From Phlebopus portentosus (taxonomy: Eukaryota > Basidiomycota > Agaricomycetes > Boletales > Boletinellaceae): 64,000 nt of DNA. Positions 10,423 to 21,664 of the stretch are shown piece after piece. Numbering within the stretch: the stretch's first letter is position 1; every line of letters starts with the position of its first letter. The notes below the pieces were generated by a model. It worked only from the letters and a program-made list of their open reading frames with translations. It made no database searches and had not been told where the DNA came from. The DNA lies in the NCBI GenBank assembly GCA_037892935.1, contig JAYXKI010000015.1:496001-560000 (forward strand), given 5' to 3'. The position numbers and the translations under genes were made by a program.

Positions 10423-11516
10423 AACGTTGGACTCTGGTTGCCATGTCGCCTTCTCATATCCAACCCACTTGACTAAGAATTGGAGCTTGCCTCGATGTAG
10501 ATGCGAGTTGAGTATTTCTTCAACCTCGTACTCTTCTTGCTCATCGATGATCACTGGTGGTGGTGGAGGTGGCTTCTTCTGCGACTCGAAGGACAGTTGG
10601 ACGGCTGGTTTGAGCAGGATCTCATTGAAGACTGGGTGAATCTTTTTCCAGGTCTTCAGCAGTTTGAGTCTGTATGCGCTTGCGCCAACCTTTTCCTCTA
10701 CCTCGAAGGGACCAAACCACTTGTCATCCATTTTCTTCATCGGTCGGATTGTCTTAATATTCCGTCCATCCAAGAAGACTTTCTGTCCAGCTTCATAGTC
10801 AACAGATTTTCTAGCATGACGGTCATAGAATCGTTTCATGTCTTCGTTCGCCTGAGTTAAGTTACTCTGGGCGTGCTCATGTACCTCCTTGACATGTTTG
10901 GCAAATTCTTCCACTGACAGGTTTGACGATGCTATCCGGACTCCTGTAAAGTCCAAGGGATGCATTCCGGTGTTAATGAAGAAAGGAGACAGTTTTGTCG
11001 CTGAATGCTCACGGTTGTTGTATGCAAATTCCACAAGCACTAGCCAGTCCACCCAGTCCGATTGTCGATGATTGATGTACAGCCGAAGATATTGCTCTAG
11101 CTCCTGATTAACCCGCTCTGTTTGTCCGTCAGTTTGCGGATGATATGCTGTCAACGGGTTACCTTCAATATGAAGGAGCTTGTATAACTCCTTCATCATC
11201 TTCACATCAAATTGCACTCCTCTGTCATGAATGATCTTTTGAGGCAGTCCATGCAGTCGGAAGACGTGGTCCCTGTAGATCCTTGCCATACCTTCAGCTG
11301 TTAACTTCATCGTCATCGGAATCATATAGATTTATTTGCTAAAGCGATCAACTACAACGCAAATTGCATTAAACCTATTCGACTCTGGCAACTCTCTGAT
11401 CAGGTCAACCATGACAATCTGCTATGGCGTCTCTAGCACCTCGTTAGGGTGCAAAACCTTTGCTTTCATTGTCCTTAGAGCCTTTGTCCGCTGACAACGA
11501 TCACACCCTCACACGT
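10423..11516 (-). pseudogene. G1 integrase core and chromodomain
   Basis: The main open stretch (11325-10405) encodes the second half of the integrase catalytic core. It has HDRGVQF (second Asp of DDE), then TAYHPQTDGQTERVNQ with the catalytic Glu, the GPF-type C-terminal region, and a chromodomain (EYEVEEILNS...FLVKWVGYEKATW). Upstream to 11516 the frame has stops. The remainder of the integrase (HHCC zinc finger) resumes at 23009, beyond element A. The chromodomain end is cut by the solo LTR. Chromodomains of this type direct integration to particular chromatin marks in related elements (family knowledge). Confidence 0.85.
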
Positions 11517-12860
11517 TGAAACTCCTGTGCACTGTCTGATAGCTGAGGAGTGTCACAGTTCTTGGGGGCTGTTCGGTAAGATTAAAACGAGTGGGAAAGA
11601 GAAGGGTGACTTTGGGGGGAAAACTAGAGAAGCGCTGATGCGTCGATCTGGGTTCCGGAGCAGTTCCGGAAGGGATGGAGGAGAAATGGGATTGAAGGCT
11701 GCTGGATGTATGCGAGGGGGGGGGGGGTTGGATTAAAGGAGATAGGCGAAGAAGCAAGGCGGGAGAAGTCGAAGCAAGGGGGATCGGCGGTGGCGGTGCG
11801 AAGGTAATTGATGTCCTCACAGGTAATCCCTCGATGGATTCGAACCCTGGAGGCGGAAGACGATGAGATAAAGCTTAGAGAAGGACTTCCCCCAAGCGCT
11901 AACAATACGAAGGTGATCCTTTCGAGGATCCGAGATGATATAATGGGTTACGACGAGTTACGACGGGTTTCGGTGGGTTATGAAACAAAACGGAGTGATA
12001 CGACGCGGAACGAAGCGATACGCAAGGGACTCAAGTGAGACCTGGCGTAGAGGCGTAGGGAGGAGAGATGAGGGCCTCTGACTTCGACACGGGTTGAACT
12101 GATCACACTGGGCTCGGGTACGACTGCAGAGCAGGAGACTCGAGGCGTATGAGACAGAACTATCGTGTATTTTTGGGAGATAGAGTCGAGGAGAGTACAG
12201 GAAGAGTCGAATTGGTCTCGACTGTAGCTAAAGTGGGTTCAAGCCTGAGCTAAACTGTTTTCTGCTAAAACTCTCGGGCTCAAAACTGGGCTCCTACTAC
12301 AAGTTGCTCGCCTATTTATAACTTTGTCCGAACCTGAGCCATCGGAGCGTCAGGGAGCATAACGAAAGGAAATCAGAAGTGAAAATCATAAGGGAACGCA
12401 CGGGAACAAAGTACGAGGTGAGCATATCTGGAAGGTGGCGAGATAATGACCATAGAGCATAATACGAAATGTGAGCGCACACGGAATAATGAGCATAAGA
12501 ATCATAAGGAACAAAACAAAATATGAATGCATATGGGACTCAAAAGGGGAAAAGCCGGAGTGCGTCGCGTCGCGTCGAAACTTGGGAGGTGTCGGGGGCC
12601 GATTGCGGATCCTTCAATTTACCTCTCGTGCCTGGGTTTAGTAAGACGAGCTAGCTAAGTCAGCCTTTGTAAGTTTTTGACTGGGTGGCTCGAGTGTCCG
12701 AAGGTTCTTCCTACGCAGCGGTCGAGTGCGAGAGGCTACAGTAGTCCGTTCCACTTCGAATCAAATCGATCCGCACTGAGTTCCGCTGTTACGATGCTGA
12801 TCACCACGGAACACGTGTCACGTGCACGATCTCGGACCTAGCATGTCAATGCTTCTTACA
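11517..12860 (-). repeat. 3' LTR of element A (1344 bp)
   Basis: On the minus strand it reads TGTAAGAAGC ... GGAGTTTCA. The polypurine tract next to it is GAAACCGGGAGA (12861-12872, minus). The antisense gene of A starts only 135 bp beyond this LTR on the plus strand, so the LTR or its edge may hold that gene's promoter. A G-run near 11717 differs in length from the other LTR. Confidence 0.9.
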
Positions 12861-12994
12861 TCTCCCGGTTTCTTGAAATCGTGACTGTCCACAGTCACAC
12901 TCCCAATAGGGTTAGACTCGGCGTCTCTAGATTCTTGATACGTAAAACGCGGTTCGCAACGCGTTCCGTTCATCTATCCTCTCTTCTCTCCGTC

Positions 12995-14915
12995 ATGTCC
13001 CAACAACAGCCACAACAACAGCCACAACAGCAACAACAGCAACAGCAGCAACAACAGCCGCTGTTCGACGAGATCCCTGTCTCAGCGGAGGGCTTTGTGT
13101 TCAGTGACACGTGGCTTTACAGTGTCGGAAACCAGGTCCAGGTCATCGAGCATTTGCACGAGGACGTGGATCAGAGACGGTTCGTGAGGATGACCATTGC
13201 GCAGTCCGTTGAGAGGGCGGAGGAAATGTGTGAGATCCAGGTGTGCTTTCTTTTCTGTCTTCATCTATTCTCTTCGTTCCGTTCCGACTTCCTGAACTTC
13301 ATAGACCGCAAGAAAGAGACTTGAGGACCTTCGGCCCGAGTGGGTGCCCATCGATTTGATGTGGCCGCCGTATGCCGCGCGTTTCTGGGCGGAAAGCGTG
13401 GTTGCGCTTGTGGATCATTGTGCAACCCTCAACATCAACTGCGACCAGCTTGATGCGCTCAAGGCTTCGTACCTCGAGAACGAAAAGTGTTCGAAGCTGG
13501 ACACCGAAGTCTACATTCAGCAATGGCGTGCGGGTTTGACCGGTCTAGAAGGGGCGATCGGTCGTCACCGCGATCTGCTACGGCCACTGGTTGGCCATTT
13601 CGACGAAAGGAAGGGCGAGCTGGAGAATACGGTCATGAAGATCGATCTGGACCAGGTGAGCGCTCATTCTCACTTCTTCTTCAAATCTTGCTAACTGTTG
13701 AACTTCTAGCTATGGCGGATGTTTTGGGTCGGTCGTCGTCCTCCCGGCACGGAGATTGACGATGTCTGGACCGAATTCGGGTGGCTTGCTTGGGTGGAGA
13801 TCCGGGGAATCCTCCTCTCAGCGCCGCTGAAGAGTCACGTCCACGAGGCCCTGCAGTGCTGGACTGCGTATGAGGAGAAGTGCTGCCCGTGCTCGGTCAA
13901 AGCCGCAGACGCCCTCGTTGCGCTGCGTTCTGACGCGCATCTCGGCGGATCGGGCCCCTTTTCGTCGGGTATATCCAAATTGACTGAGTCTGCCCTCAGG
14001 ACGCTGCTGGGTCGTCAAGACTTGAGTCAGGTGGAGCGGGAGTCCGTCATCAGCGAGCTGGAAGATCGTGCGGACCGAGTTTTGTACTTGAGCGAGCTGG
14101 AGAAGATGGCAAGCGCGGTCAGGGTTCCGTCGCCGTCTTCGGATCGCGAGGGAGATGAGAGGCCCACGAAGCGGCCTCGGATTGTCGATTATTCGAGCGA
14201 CGAGGAGTCGGTAGAGGGGAACTGCAACAACAGCAGTAGCAACATTCCTTCTGCTGCCAACAGTTTCTCTTCAGGGGGTCCGGCTGGAGATGACGACTTT
14301 GGGGCTTTTGACGAAGCGCCCCTCTTTCTTCCGGACGGTGCTGTCAGCGAGAGCAACAGCAGCAACAGCAATCCTCCGGCTGCGAGCGAGTCTCCGAGTG
14401 CAGAACGAATGGAAGAGGATGAGAGAAGCCAAGGCGATGGCGGGGACGGTAGCAGCAGTAGCAGCAGCAGCAGCAATTTGTCTGCTGGTGGCTGGGTCGT
14501 GCATGATGAGGGGTGTGAGAGGTGCGCGAGGACAGGCCGGGTCTGTGAGGGTTTCCCTGGGCAGGCCTGTGATTACTGCCGCACGAAGGCCAGGCGGCGA
14601 TGCGAGCTGGCTACGCACGAGAGGGCTGTGCGTCGCCTGCGGAACGAGCGGATAGAACGCAAGACGTGCGAAGCTCGTCAGCGCGCAACGGCACAGGTGC
14701 TGAGGATGCCGGTTGCGCCTGTCCTCGAGGTGAGTGACATCGAGGAGTTGGTCGCCGGGACGGACGAGAGCACCGTCCATTTCCGGATGGCGGCCTTGGA
14801 GAGGCGCGCGCGCGTGTTGTTCCGCGCTGCGGATCAACTGCGCAACCTAGCGGAGGAGATGCTGGCCGAGACCAGTGCGCTAGGAAGGGTGGTAAGGGGT
14901 GAGGAGGAAGAGTAA
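12995..14915 (+). CDS. Antisense intron-containing gene inside element A; polyQ, Zn2Cys6-spaced cysteine cluster (600 aa)
   Basis: Model: 12995-13240, 13305-13655, 13710-14915. The introns (64 and 54 nt) have GT-AG borders and CTGAAC/GCTAAC branch-like sites, and both junctions keep frame. The ATG at 12995 is chosen because upstream in-frame starts are non-ATG. Residues 3-21 are glutamine-rich; a globular Trp-rich region follows (about 30-320); PTKRPRIV near residue 351 looks like a nuclear localisation signal; 360-460 is Ser/Asn/acidic. From C468 the cysteines are spaced C-x2-C-x6-C-x7-C-x2-C-x7-C, within the range for fungal Zn2Cys6 DNA-binding clusters, though the usual basic residue after the second Cys is missing. 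An Arg-rich helical tail ends at EEEE. It lies between pol (opposite strand, convergent) and the 3' LTR, and its frame is intact although pol is dead. Possible roles: DNA-binding regulator or chromatin factor of the element; unproven. Confidence 0.75.
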
Positions 14916-15493
14916 GGAGTAAGAGGAGTGAGGAGAGGGGGTAGAGTGCGTCAAAACGACGCTTTTTCGTCTAGTGTCCCCTCATGGGACGAATAAAAAA
15001 AACAAAGAAAAAGAAGAAAAAGAAAAAAAAATAATTTGAACTTTTGTATATATATAGTTTTTGTGCGTTTTTGAATGTTATGAATTTTTGTTTGCGGTTT
15101 GACGTTTGGGGTGAAGGTAAATGAGGCGAGGTCGAAGAATAATGGAAGAATGAGGATTGAGATATGAGAAAATGAGAGATTAGAGAAAATAAGCGGTGAT
15201 TATTGAGTCGAAAGGACTGAGAGAAAATAAGCTAGTTGCGCTGTTTTGCGCAGCGCTACGCCGGGTTGCGATTCGCAACTGAGCGTATGAAGGTGAACAC
15301 GCGGTTGAACGCGTATCTCGGTTTGCGCGAACACTTTCCGAGGGTCTAAATGCGGTTGAGTGCGAATAATTCGAAGGAAGGAAAAATCGAGAGGAAAATC
15401 GGGAGAGGAATGAAATGGAACGAATAATCGAAAGGATCTAATAGAAGAAGAATGTCGGTGGTTTGCATGGAGGGTATCAGAACTGAATGGTGT
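14916..15493. other. Convergent 3' spacer between antisense gene and pol of A
   Basis: Just after the antisense stop there is a short hairpin-like GTCAAAACGACGC and an A-rich run (about 14993-15032), plausible 3'-end signals for the plus-strand gene. The rest is A/G-rich with GAGAAAATAAG repeats and no ORF that I trust. Confidence 0.45.
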
Positions 15494-18400
15494 TTATAAG
15501 TTGAGGTTTTGAGATTCCGACTGGGCATCGGAAACATCGTCTTCTTCTGGTTCGATTGGGGGGTTGGCGTCGTCCTCGAGTTCGTCATCTGCTGCGTTTA
15601 CGAGTTTAGTAATGGGTACAGAGAGATTCGAACGAGGAAAGTAAGGAATCAGGCGAAACGCAGCTACTCGGATCTTCGAGACTGATCCGTCGAGTTCCAC
15701 AATGACATATGAACCGGCCTTTGTTTTGCGTACTACCACGTAGGGTCCTAGGTATCGGGGCTTCGTCTTGCGATTAAGTTCCATTTTGATGCGCGTATTT
15801 CGCAACAAAACGAGTCGTCCTGGCTGGAAATCGTAGTCTTTGATTTTGGCCTTGTTGATCTCTTCGAATTGTCGCGCATATGCATGCCGGGCATCGGAAA
15901 CTAGTCTGGCGATTCGATCCAGTTCCTCAGGGCGCTTCTGGAGCTGCTTCGCGCGAGTTGCGATGAGTTCCGCAGTCGGAACAGGCGTATCGACCGGGGG
16001 GGCTAAGTACGTGGCTTCGGCGAGGTCGAAAGGTAGAATAGGCTCTACTCCGTGTACCATGTAATACGGGGACATTCCGGTCGCCTTCTGGATGGTGATT
16101 CTTTCTGCCCAAAATACTGAGTAAGCTTGGTTGCTCCATCGTTTGTCATTACCGTCTACAGCCTTTATCAGGGCTTCCTGCACATCGTAGTGGCGTCTTT
16201 CTACAATTCCATTAGCGCGAGAGTTGTATGCTGAGATGCGTATGTGATTGATGTGATATCGATCCTTGAGGTAATCGAGTGCTGCGATGAATGGTTTCCC
16301 ATTATCTGTTACGAGCTCGGGACAAGCGCCGTATCGGCAAAGGAGGTCTTGGAAAATGAACTGGGCTATCGCTTTGCCGGTTTCTTCGTGCAAGAGTCGA
16401 AATTCGGGGTAACCAGATAAAGTGCATCGGGCTTGTACGATGTACCGGTATCCTCCAGACTTCGGCATTACCTTGGTGTTGATGTGTATGCACTGGAAAA
16501 TCGATGGTATTGTTGGTACGACCGGGGGAATTAGAATGTTCTTTGTCTGGCGAACTTGGCACTCATGACAGGTGCACACGTAGTATTTGACGTCAGGACC
16601 GAGGGTAGGCCACCAAAATCGTTCCAGGAGTCGAATTCGAACAGAGTATACTCCCTTGTGGCCTAGATCGTCATGCGCTTGCTTTACGAGGTTCCATCTG
16701 CGTTCCGGTTCGATTACGACCTGGTGTCGTCCGTTCCGCACCTTCTTCCACAAACGTCTGTCTCTAGCGAAGAAATTTGCTGCGTACCTGATCAGTGCTG
16801 CATAGCCACGATCGTCTAACTGATCCGGTCGCTTCTGGCCGATCAAGAAGCTCTTGACGTCATCCAAGTGAGCGTCTTTCGGGTTAGCTTTCTCGGAGCT
16901 GGGAAACAAGGTCAACGCAATGTCAGTCATCTTCGGAAAGTCAGAGCTGCCGTTTCCCTTCCGGCGTTTACTGTTCGATCTCTCGAGGTATCCTACTGAT
17001 CCGAGAGTTGCTTGCGCATTTCCAGGGCTCGATGGGAGTTGTTCCGCTTGGTTGCACGCACGTAAGTCTGCGCAATACGTCGTAACCGGGTTTTCGATGT
17101 AGAATCCATACGTGTCGTCTATCCACTCTTCGTATCCTTCGTCCGGAGGTGGATCTTCGGGTGCCGGGGGTCGTCGAGAAAGTCCGTCGGTGCATTTGAA
17201 GTCCGCCGCCGGGATGTGGCGAATCTCGAAGTCGAATAGAAGTATCCCGGCGATCCAGCGGTTGATCGTAGCATTTGGTTGTAAGTCCGGGTTGTTAATC
17301 ATGCCTTTGATGTATGCTGCATCCATTTCTACGACAAGCTTGCGCACTCCGATGAGATATAGTCGCATGGCGTGTAACGTACGAAATAGTCTGTAAAGTT
17401 CGATTTTCGGTTGGGAGTATGTTGCTTGCGTGGCATTCCAGTTTATGGAACCGAAGCGATTAATCCTTCTTCGTCCATCTACATGTTCTTGACCCAAATA
17501 CCATCCTACTCCGATAATCGACGAATCCACCGCAAGTACAACTTCGAGTTCCGATTGATAGTCTATTGCGCATAGAGCTGGACACCTAATGACCGCTTCT
17601 TTCAACTCGTTCATTGATTCCTGTTCTTCGTCTGTCCAATCGAAAATGTTGTTCTTCCGAGTGAGTCGATTGAGGGGGCGTGCTATCTTGGCGAAATCCT
17701 TAATGAAAATTCGCAGGACTCCCACTGTTCCGAGGAATCCTTTGACTTCGGTTACCAATCGGCATGGCGGCCAGTCACTGACCTTCTGGACTTTCGATTC
17801 GTCTGGCTCTCGTCCATAATATGTCAGTTTGTGTCCGAGAAATACGATTGACTCGACGCCGATCTCCATTTTCTTTCCTGAGTACGTCCCTCCCACTGCC
17901 TTGACTCGCTGCAAAATTCGATTTACGTCGCATATATGCTCGTAAATAAATCGCCTAATCCCTGGATTCTCTGGCAGGGTTTCGTAAGAGCCATCCGGGA
18001 GTTCGTAGCGCGTTTTGGGACCTAATCCGGGCGAATCGTCTGCATACGGATCGGTACAGTGCGGAATCTCGTCTTGTAAGATGAAAGCGACGTCATTGTG
18101 CATAATCTGAAGGGAATTCGTGTATCCCATCAGGAGAACCATCATTCTGAACGTTCCCAAGAGAGTCTGAAATGTCGTGAGATCTCGAGAGCGTTCGTCT
18201 AGAACTCGCTGGTCAAAAGCCACATAGAAATCGAGGCTCGAATAACAACTTCGTCCGCCGCAACGCTCCGCAATGGTCTCAATATTCGGCGGAACGGCTG
18301 AGTCTCGGACGGAAACGCCATTCATGTCTTGCAGGTTGAGTATAAATCGAAGGGAGACTCCATCTTTCTTGACTAGGCAAAACTATCGTGATCGGTACGA

Positions 18401-19117
18401 GGAGTTAGACGGTTCAATGGCTCTATTCTTGATTTTCTCGCGAATCAGGTTGATGGTACGCTCGAGAATACCCGGAGGAATAGGTATGTTCTTGTGTACC
18501 CACGGTACATGCGGTACCGTCGGGATGCGAATCGGATCGAAGTATTGCACATCGAAACTACCCCGTTCCGCTTCCGTCTACGCTAGTGCTCCTTCCTGCA
18601 GCATAAGTAGGTTAGCAACTAGCAGCCTTTCTTCGGGCCATAAGAACTGATTCTCGTCCATCCTGAGGGCCTCAAACTGCTCCTTCGTAAGTCTGCCTAT
18701 GGGCGTAAACGGTTTTGGTTTCTTTGGTATTTCGGGCAGTCCTTCGAGCGGGTTCGGATGCCTCCTTCGAACGATCCGAAATTCTTCTGGTAGTACCCTG
18801 GGGATGGGCCGTACTTTCTGAGCGACGCGTTTGTACATGAGTACCGCCGGGTCGTCGTCGTCCGGGGTCTCTAGAATACATGACCTATAAGGTCGATTTG
18901 AATAGTCAGTAGCGAAACGCATTGGGTCTTTCATCAGCTTCCGAAGCTGGTTACTAAATAGCGAGGTGAAAGTGTCGGAAACATCAATAGAATAGATAGA
19001 AAACGTATTGTTGAGGCTTGAACATGAATAATCGCCTACGTCTCGCTGACGTCTTATTATCAGTTCCTCGACGTCTGCTGAAAACCCTGTTGCGCAACGT
19101 TGCGCAATACGTTCCAA
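15494..19117 (-). pseudogene. pol of element A: RT, RNase H, integrase; two in-frame TAG stops
   Basis: One minus-strand frame runs from the frameshift region to 15494, interrupted by TAG at 18578-18580 and TAG at 18383-18385. Both sit where a Trp codon (TGG) is likely, so both are single G-to-A changes. RT includes FCLVKKDGVSLRF, the active site DPYADDSPG (18035-18046), RNase H (VLAVDSS...GVGWYLGQ), the integrase HHCC finger (HDDLGHKGVYS...CTCHECQ), then the core. The first catalytic Asp of the DDE triad appears changed: IHINTKVMPKSGGY has Asn where this lineage has Asp. The second (VTDNGKPF) and the Glu (NGIVERRH) remain. The C-terminus is acidic; no chromodomain. The element needs enzymes in trans. 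Confidence 0.85.
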
Positions 19118-21663
19118 ATTCCAGTCGCGACCTTACTATGTTGATTCCTGTCGTTGGGGTCTGATAGCGTTATATGCTGGTCTCCCGAGGTATAATCCTT
19201 GGTTTTGCATTCAGTTACTGCGAAGAAGGGTCGTCCGAGTAGCGCCTGGAATGGTGCCTGACGAACGACATGCACTTGCAGGGAAAGATCAATCCCGGCT
19301 ATCGTAAACTTGGCGTTTGGGATTAATCCTACAGTGGCCGACTTCGCTGTGTCCACCATCTCGATGGTCGTGCTCTGGTCCGGTGATAGGGGCACTTGAA
19401 GTTTTTCCCAAACGTCTTCCCTAATCAGACACACTGCTGCGCCTTGATCGAGTACGCACTCCACTTCCATTGTGTCCTCCACTACGGCTGTAATCGTACG
19501 AAGGGGGAGAGTTGCTTCTGCGGTCACTCCCGACATTCCGATGGACAGAATCGAGTCCTCAGGTTGTTGCAATGCGGTTCCGCACAGTTGCGTGGCGTAA
19601 CTCGGCGATTCGATGAGATTCACATCGGCAGCGTTATATCTCTTTGTGGTAGTGAGTTCCTTTAGTTGCTTTCGTAGTTCGGGGGCGATCGATAGCAGTT
19701 CCCTTTGGCTAAGTGTAATGCTCGTGTCGAGCGTCCGAGTGAGCACGTTAGAGACAGCGTTAGAATCTTCAACGGGGACTACGTAGCGGTATTGGGGTTG
19801 GGGGTTCGAGGGTTTTCTAATATCATCCCGCTGCAGTGACGAATGTGAAACCGCCAGGGACTTAGGAATAGGGGGTGGCGACTGCTGCGCCTTCGAAGCC
19901 CCTCTTCCCAGCGGTCCCACCTTAGTCAGAATGACTACTCCGTCGAACTTCTGCCTTTTACCAGTCGCCGCTTTCTTCTTTGCCTCATTGAGCAAGATTT
20001 CTAAACGTTCCACTTCATAATCGGTCTCTTCTGTCTGATCCTCGCCGATTTCCTGGAGCATAGCTGATGCTATCGGCTCGGCCGGGGTTTCCAGGTGCTC
20101 GGCGACTTCGATGATGTTGACTGGATGTGATGGGTTCGGCTTTAGCAAGTTGTCAATTCGCTCCATCAGGTTCCGGCCCGAAACCCTACTTGATACAAAG
20201 GCTCCGTTTGGCATGACTACTCGTCCGTTCGAGTCATGTAGACACTTTCCGGCCTGGATATACTCGAGTACCTTCGGGCACGACCTTATAAAGTGGCCGG
20301 GATCGCTGCAGAATGCACATCCGGGCGTGCGAGCCAATGGGGCTGGTTGCGGACCTGTTGCGATTCGAGGGCCCTGGCCTCTAGTGAGCGATTCCAGTGT
20401 TACCTGAAAACCCTTCAGCGTTTCCCAAACTTTACTCAAGTCCATTTCTTCCTTCTTGACGGTCATTCCATGTCCTCCCGATGATGTGCTCATCGTTGCG
20501 CTCGTTCCGCCGCTCATCGGGTCGGATCCGATCTGATCGACTGCGGATCCCGAAAGAATGTACATAGCTGCGTTTGCTACTTTCTCGATGTCGTAGGGGT
20601 CGCCCCTCTCGTGGTCCGGGTCCTTGATTTCGAGCCTTTGCAGGATATCCTTCCTAGTCTGGCCCGAAATGCCTCGAAGAAACGCGAATCTCGAGTCGTT
20701 CTCAGTAAGTTTGTTGCTGGCAACTAGATACCTGGCTCTGCGTAGGAACTCGCGATGATAAGTGCCAAATTCATCTCTGGTGTGAATACCTTTCTCGGCC
20801 CATTCGGCGATGAACTGCTCCAATTCGCCCCTAGAGTATCTCTTGCCGTCTGCCAAACTTGGATAAAGCTTCTTGACGGCCGATTTGAAATCTCCGACGC
20901 TCGCAGGGGCGGCAGAAACTTCGGGGAGGGTCTCCCATACTTCTGCAACGTCAGTCTTTGCATAGTACAGGTACCCACGTCTGATCGTAGTTGACGCATC
21001 CCAGTTGGAATCTATTGCGATTGCATCCACGTCGTCGAAGAAGCAGAACAGTTCCTTCGGATCGGAACCGTCGAATACTGGTGCTCTCTTGTCTCCTCGA
21101 AGAGGTGGTCTAACTGCAGCTATCTGGTTCGATATACGCTGCAACTGCTGATAATTGGTCTGAAGTTGGTTAAGGATCTGCAGGTTGCTTCCCAGTCCTT
21201 GGAGGTGGTGAGTGAGAGTCAATCCACTTGGTTGCGACTGTTGCGCAAGCGGATCGACTTGGATCGCTTGATCGGAGGTTTGAGGCTGTCTGAGCCTAGC
21301 GGGGTCCGGGTAATTGAGTCGAACAGTGATATCCTCTGGCAACGAGGATTCTTGCTCGGAGAATTCGGTAGGTAGATCGGTTTCTTGGAAACTAAAAGGA
21401 GACGATTCGGCCGACGGCTCGAACGATGGTAGGGTACTGGACTCGGTTAGAGGTGAAGGTTGAATTACTGAAGAACTTAGCGACGATGCTGTGGTGCTTC
21501 TAGCGCTTGCCCTCTGCCTAGGTGTCCGAGGTGTGACTTGGGGTAAGGCTTGGTGAACTACGGGGATACGGGCTGATTGGCTTCGGGTAGTCCGAGTACT
21601 ACCTGGAGTTTGGTTACTCGTTTTGGACGAACAGTGAATTTCCCCCCTCGCCGTGGGCTCCAC
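19060..21663 (-). CDS. gag-protease of element A (open for 867 codons; no in-frame ATG near the start)
   Basis: The frame is open from before the primer-binding site to 19060. Residues 1-185 are Ser/Thr/Pro/Gln-rich; a gag-type helical domain follows (APVFDGSDPKELFCFFDD...); a CCHC zinc knuckle (CAFCSDPGHFIRSC) sits near residue 445-458; a retroviral-type aspartic protease comes near 735-830, with the variant active site LDQGAA in place of D-[ST]-G and the flap-side ALLGRPFF. The first in-frame Met is about residue 375, inside the gag domain, so translation probably starts at a non-AUG codon, after splicing, or at an ATG that was lost. The left edge given is the first open codon after the LTR (GTG), not a proven start. 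Confidence 0.8.
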   Translation of the reverse strand: MEPTARGEIHCSSKTSNQTPGSTRTTRSQSARIPVVHQALPQVTPRTPRQRASARSTTASSLSSSVIQPSPLTESSTLPSFEPSAESSPFSFQETDLPTEFSEQESSLPEDITVRLNYPDPARLRQPQTSDQAIQVDPLAQQSQPSGLTLTHHLQGLGSNLQILNQLQTNYQQLQRISNQIAAVRPPLRGDKRAPVFDGSDPKELFCFFDDVDAIAIDSNWDASTTIRRGYLYYAKTDVAEVWETLPEVSAAPASVGDFKSAVKKLYPSLADGKRYSRGELEQFIAEWAEKGIHTRDEFGTYHREFLRRARYLVASNKLTENDSRFAFLRGISGQTRKDILQRLEIKDPDHERGDPYDIEKVANAAMYILSGSAVDQIGSDPMSGGTSATMSTSSGGHGMTVKKEEMDLSKVWETLKGFQVTLESLTRGQGPRIATGPQPAPLARTPGCAFCSDPGHFIRSCPKVLEYIQAGKCLHDSNGRVVMPNGAFVSSRVSGRNLMERIDNLLKPNPSHPVNIIEVAEHLETPAEPIASAMLQEIGEDQTEETDYEVERLEILLNEAKKKAATGKRQKFDGVVILTKVGPLGRGASKAQQSPPPIPKSLAVSHSSLQRDDIRKPSNPQPQYRYVVPVEDSNAVSNVLTRTLDTSITLSQRELLSIAPELRKQLKELTTTKRYNAADVNLIESPSYATQLCGTALQQPEDSILSIGMSGVTAEATLPLRTITAVVEDTMEVECVLDQGAAVCLIREDVWEKLQVPLSPDQSTTIEMVDTAKSATVGLIPNAKFTIAGIDLSLQVHVVRQAPFQALLGRPFFAVTECKTKDYTSGDQHITLSDPNDRNQHSKVATGIWNVLRNVAQQGFQQTSRN
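19081..19087 (-). other. Candidate -1 ribosomal frameshift heptamer GGGTTTT (gag-pro to pol, element A)
   Basis: In the gag-pro frame the codons are CAG GGT TTT CAG, so G-GGT-TTT fits the X-XXY-YYZ rule. Slipping back one base moves ribosomes into the pol frame, which overlaps gag-pro by about 58 nt here (19060-19117). The gag-pro stop lies 7 codons downstream. Confidence 0.65.
21646..21662 (-). other. Putative primer-binding site of element A
   Basis: Two bases after the 5' LTR end (minus strand) the sequence begins TGGAGCCCACGGCGAGG. The opening TGG is the complement of a tRNA 3' CCA end. I cannot name the tRNA. Confidence 0.5.
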
Positions 21664-21664
21664 T

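Noticed and set aside
11820..11850. RNA polymerase III B-box-like GGTTCGAATCC on the minus strand in element A's LTR (also near 21975)
   Set aside because: Flanking bases do not form a T-stem and no tRNA fold or convincing A box was found; not called a tRNA or SINE.
13241..13709. Antisense gene of A as three separate ORFs
   Set aside because: GT-AG introns of 64 and 54 nt with branch-like sites join them in frame, so one spliced gene is the better model.
14189..14837. Minus-strand poly-Leu and Thr/Ala-rich frames opposite the antisense gene of A
   Set aside because: Complement of AGC/CAG-rich coding repeats in exon 3.
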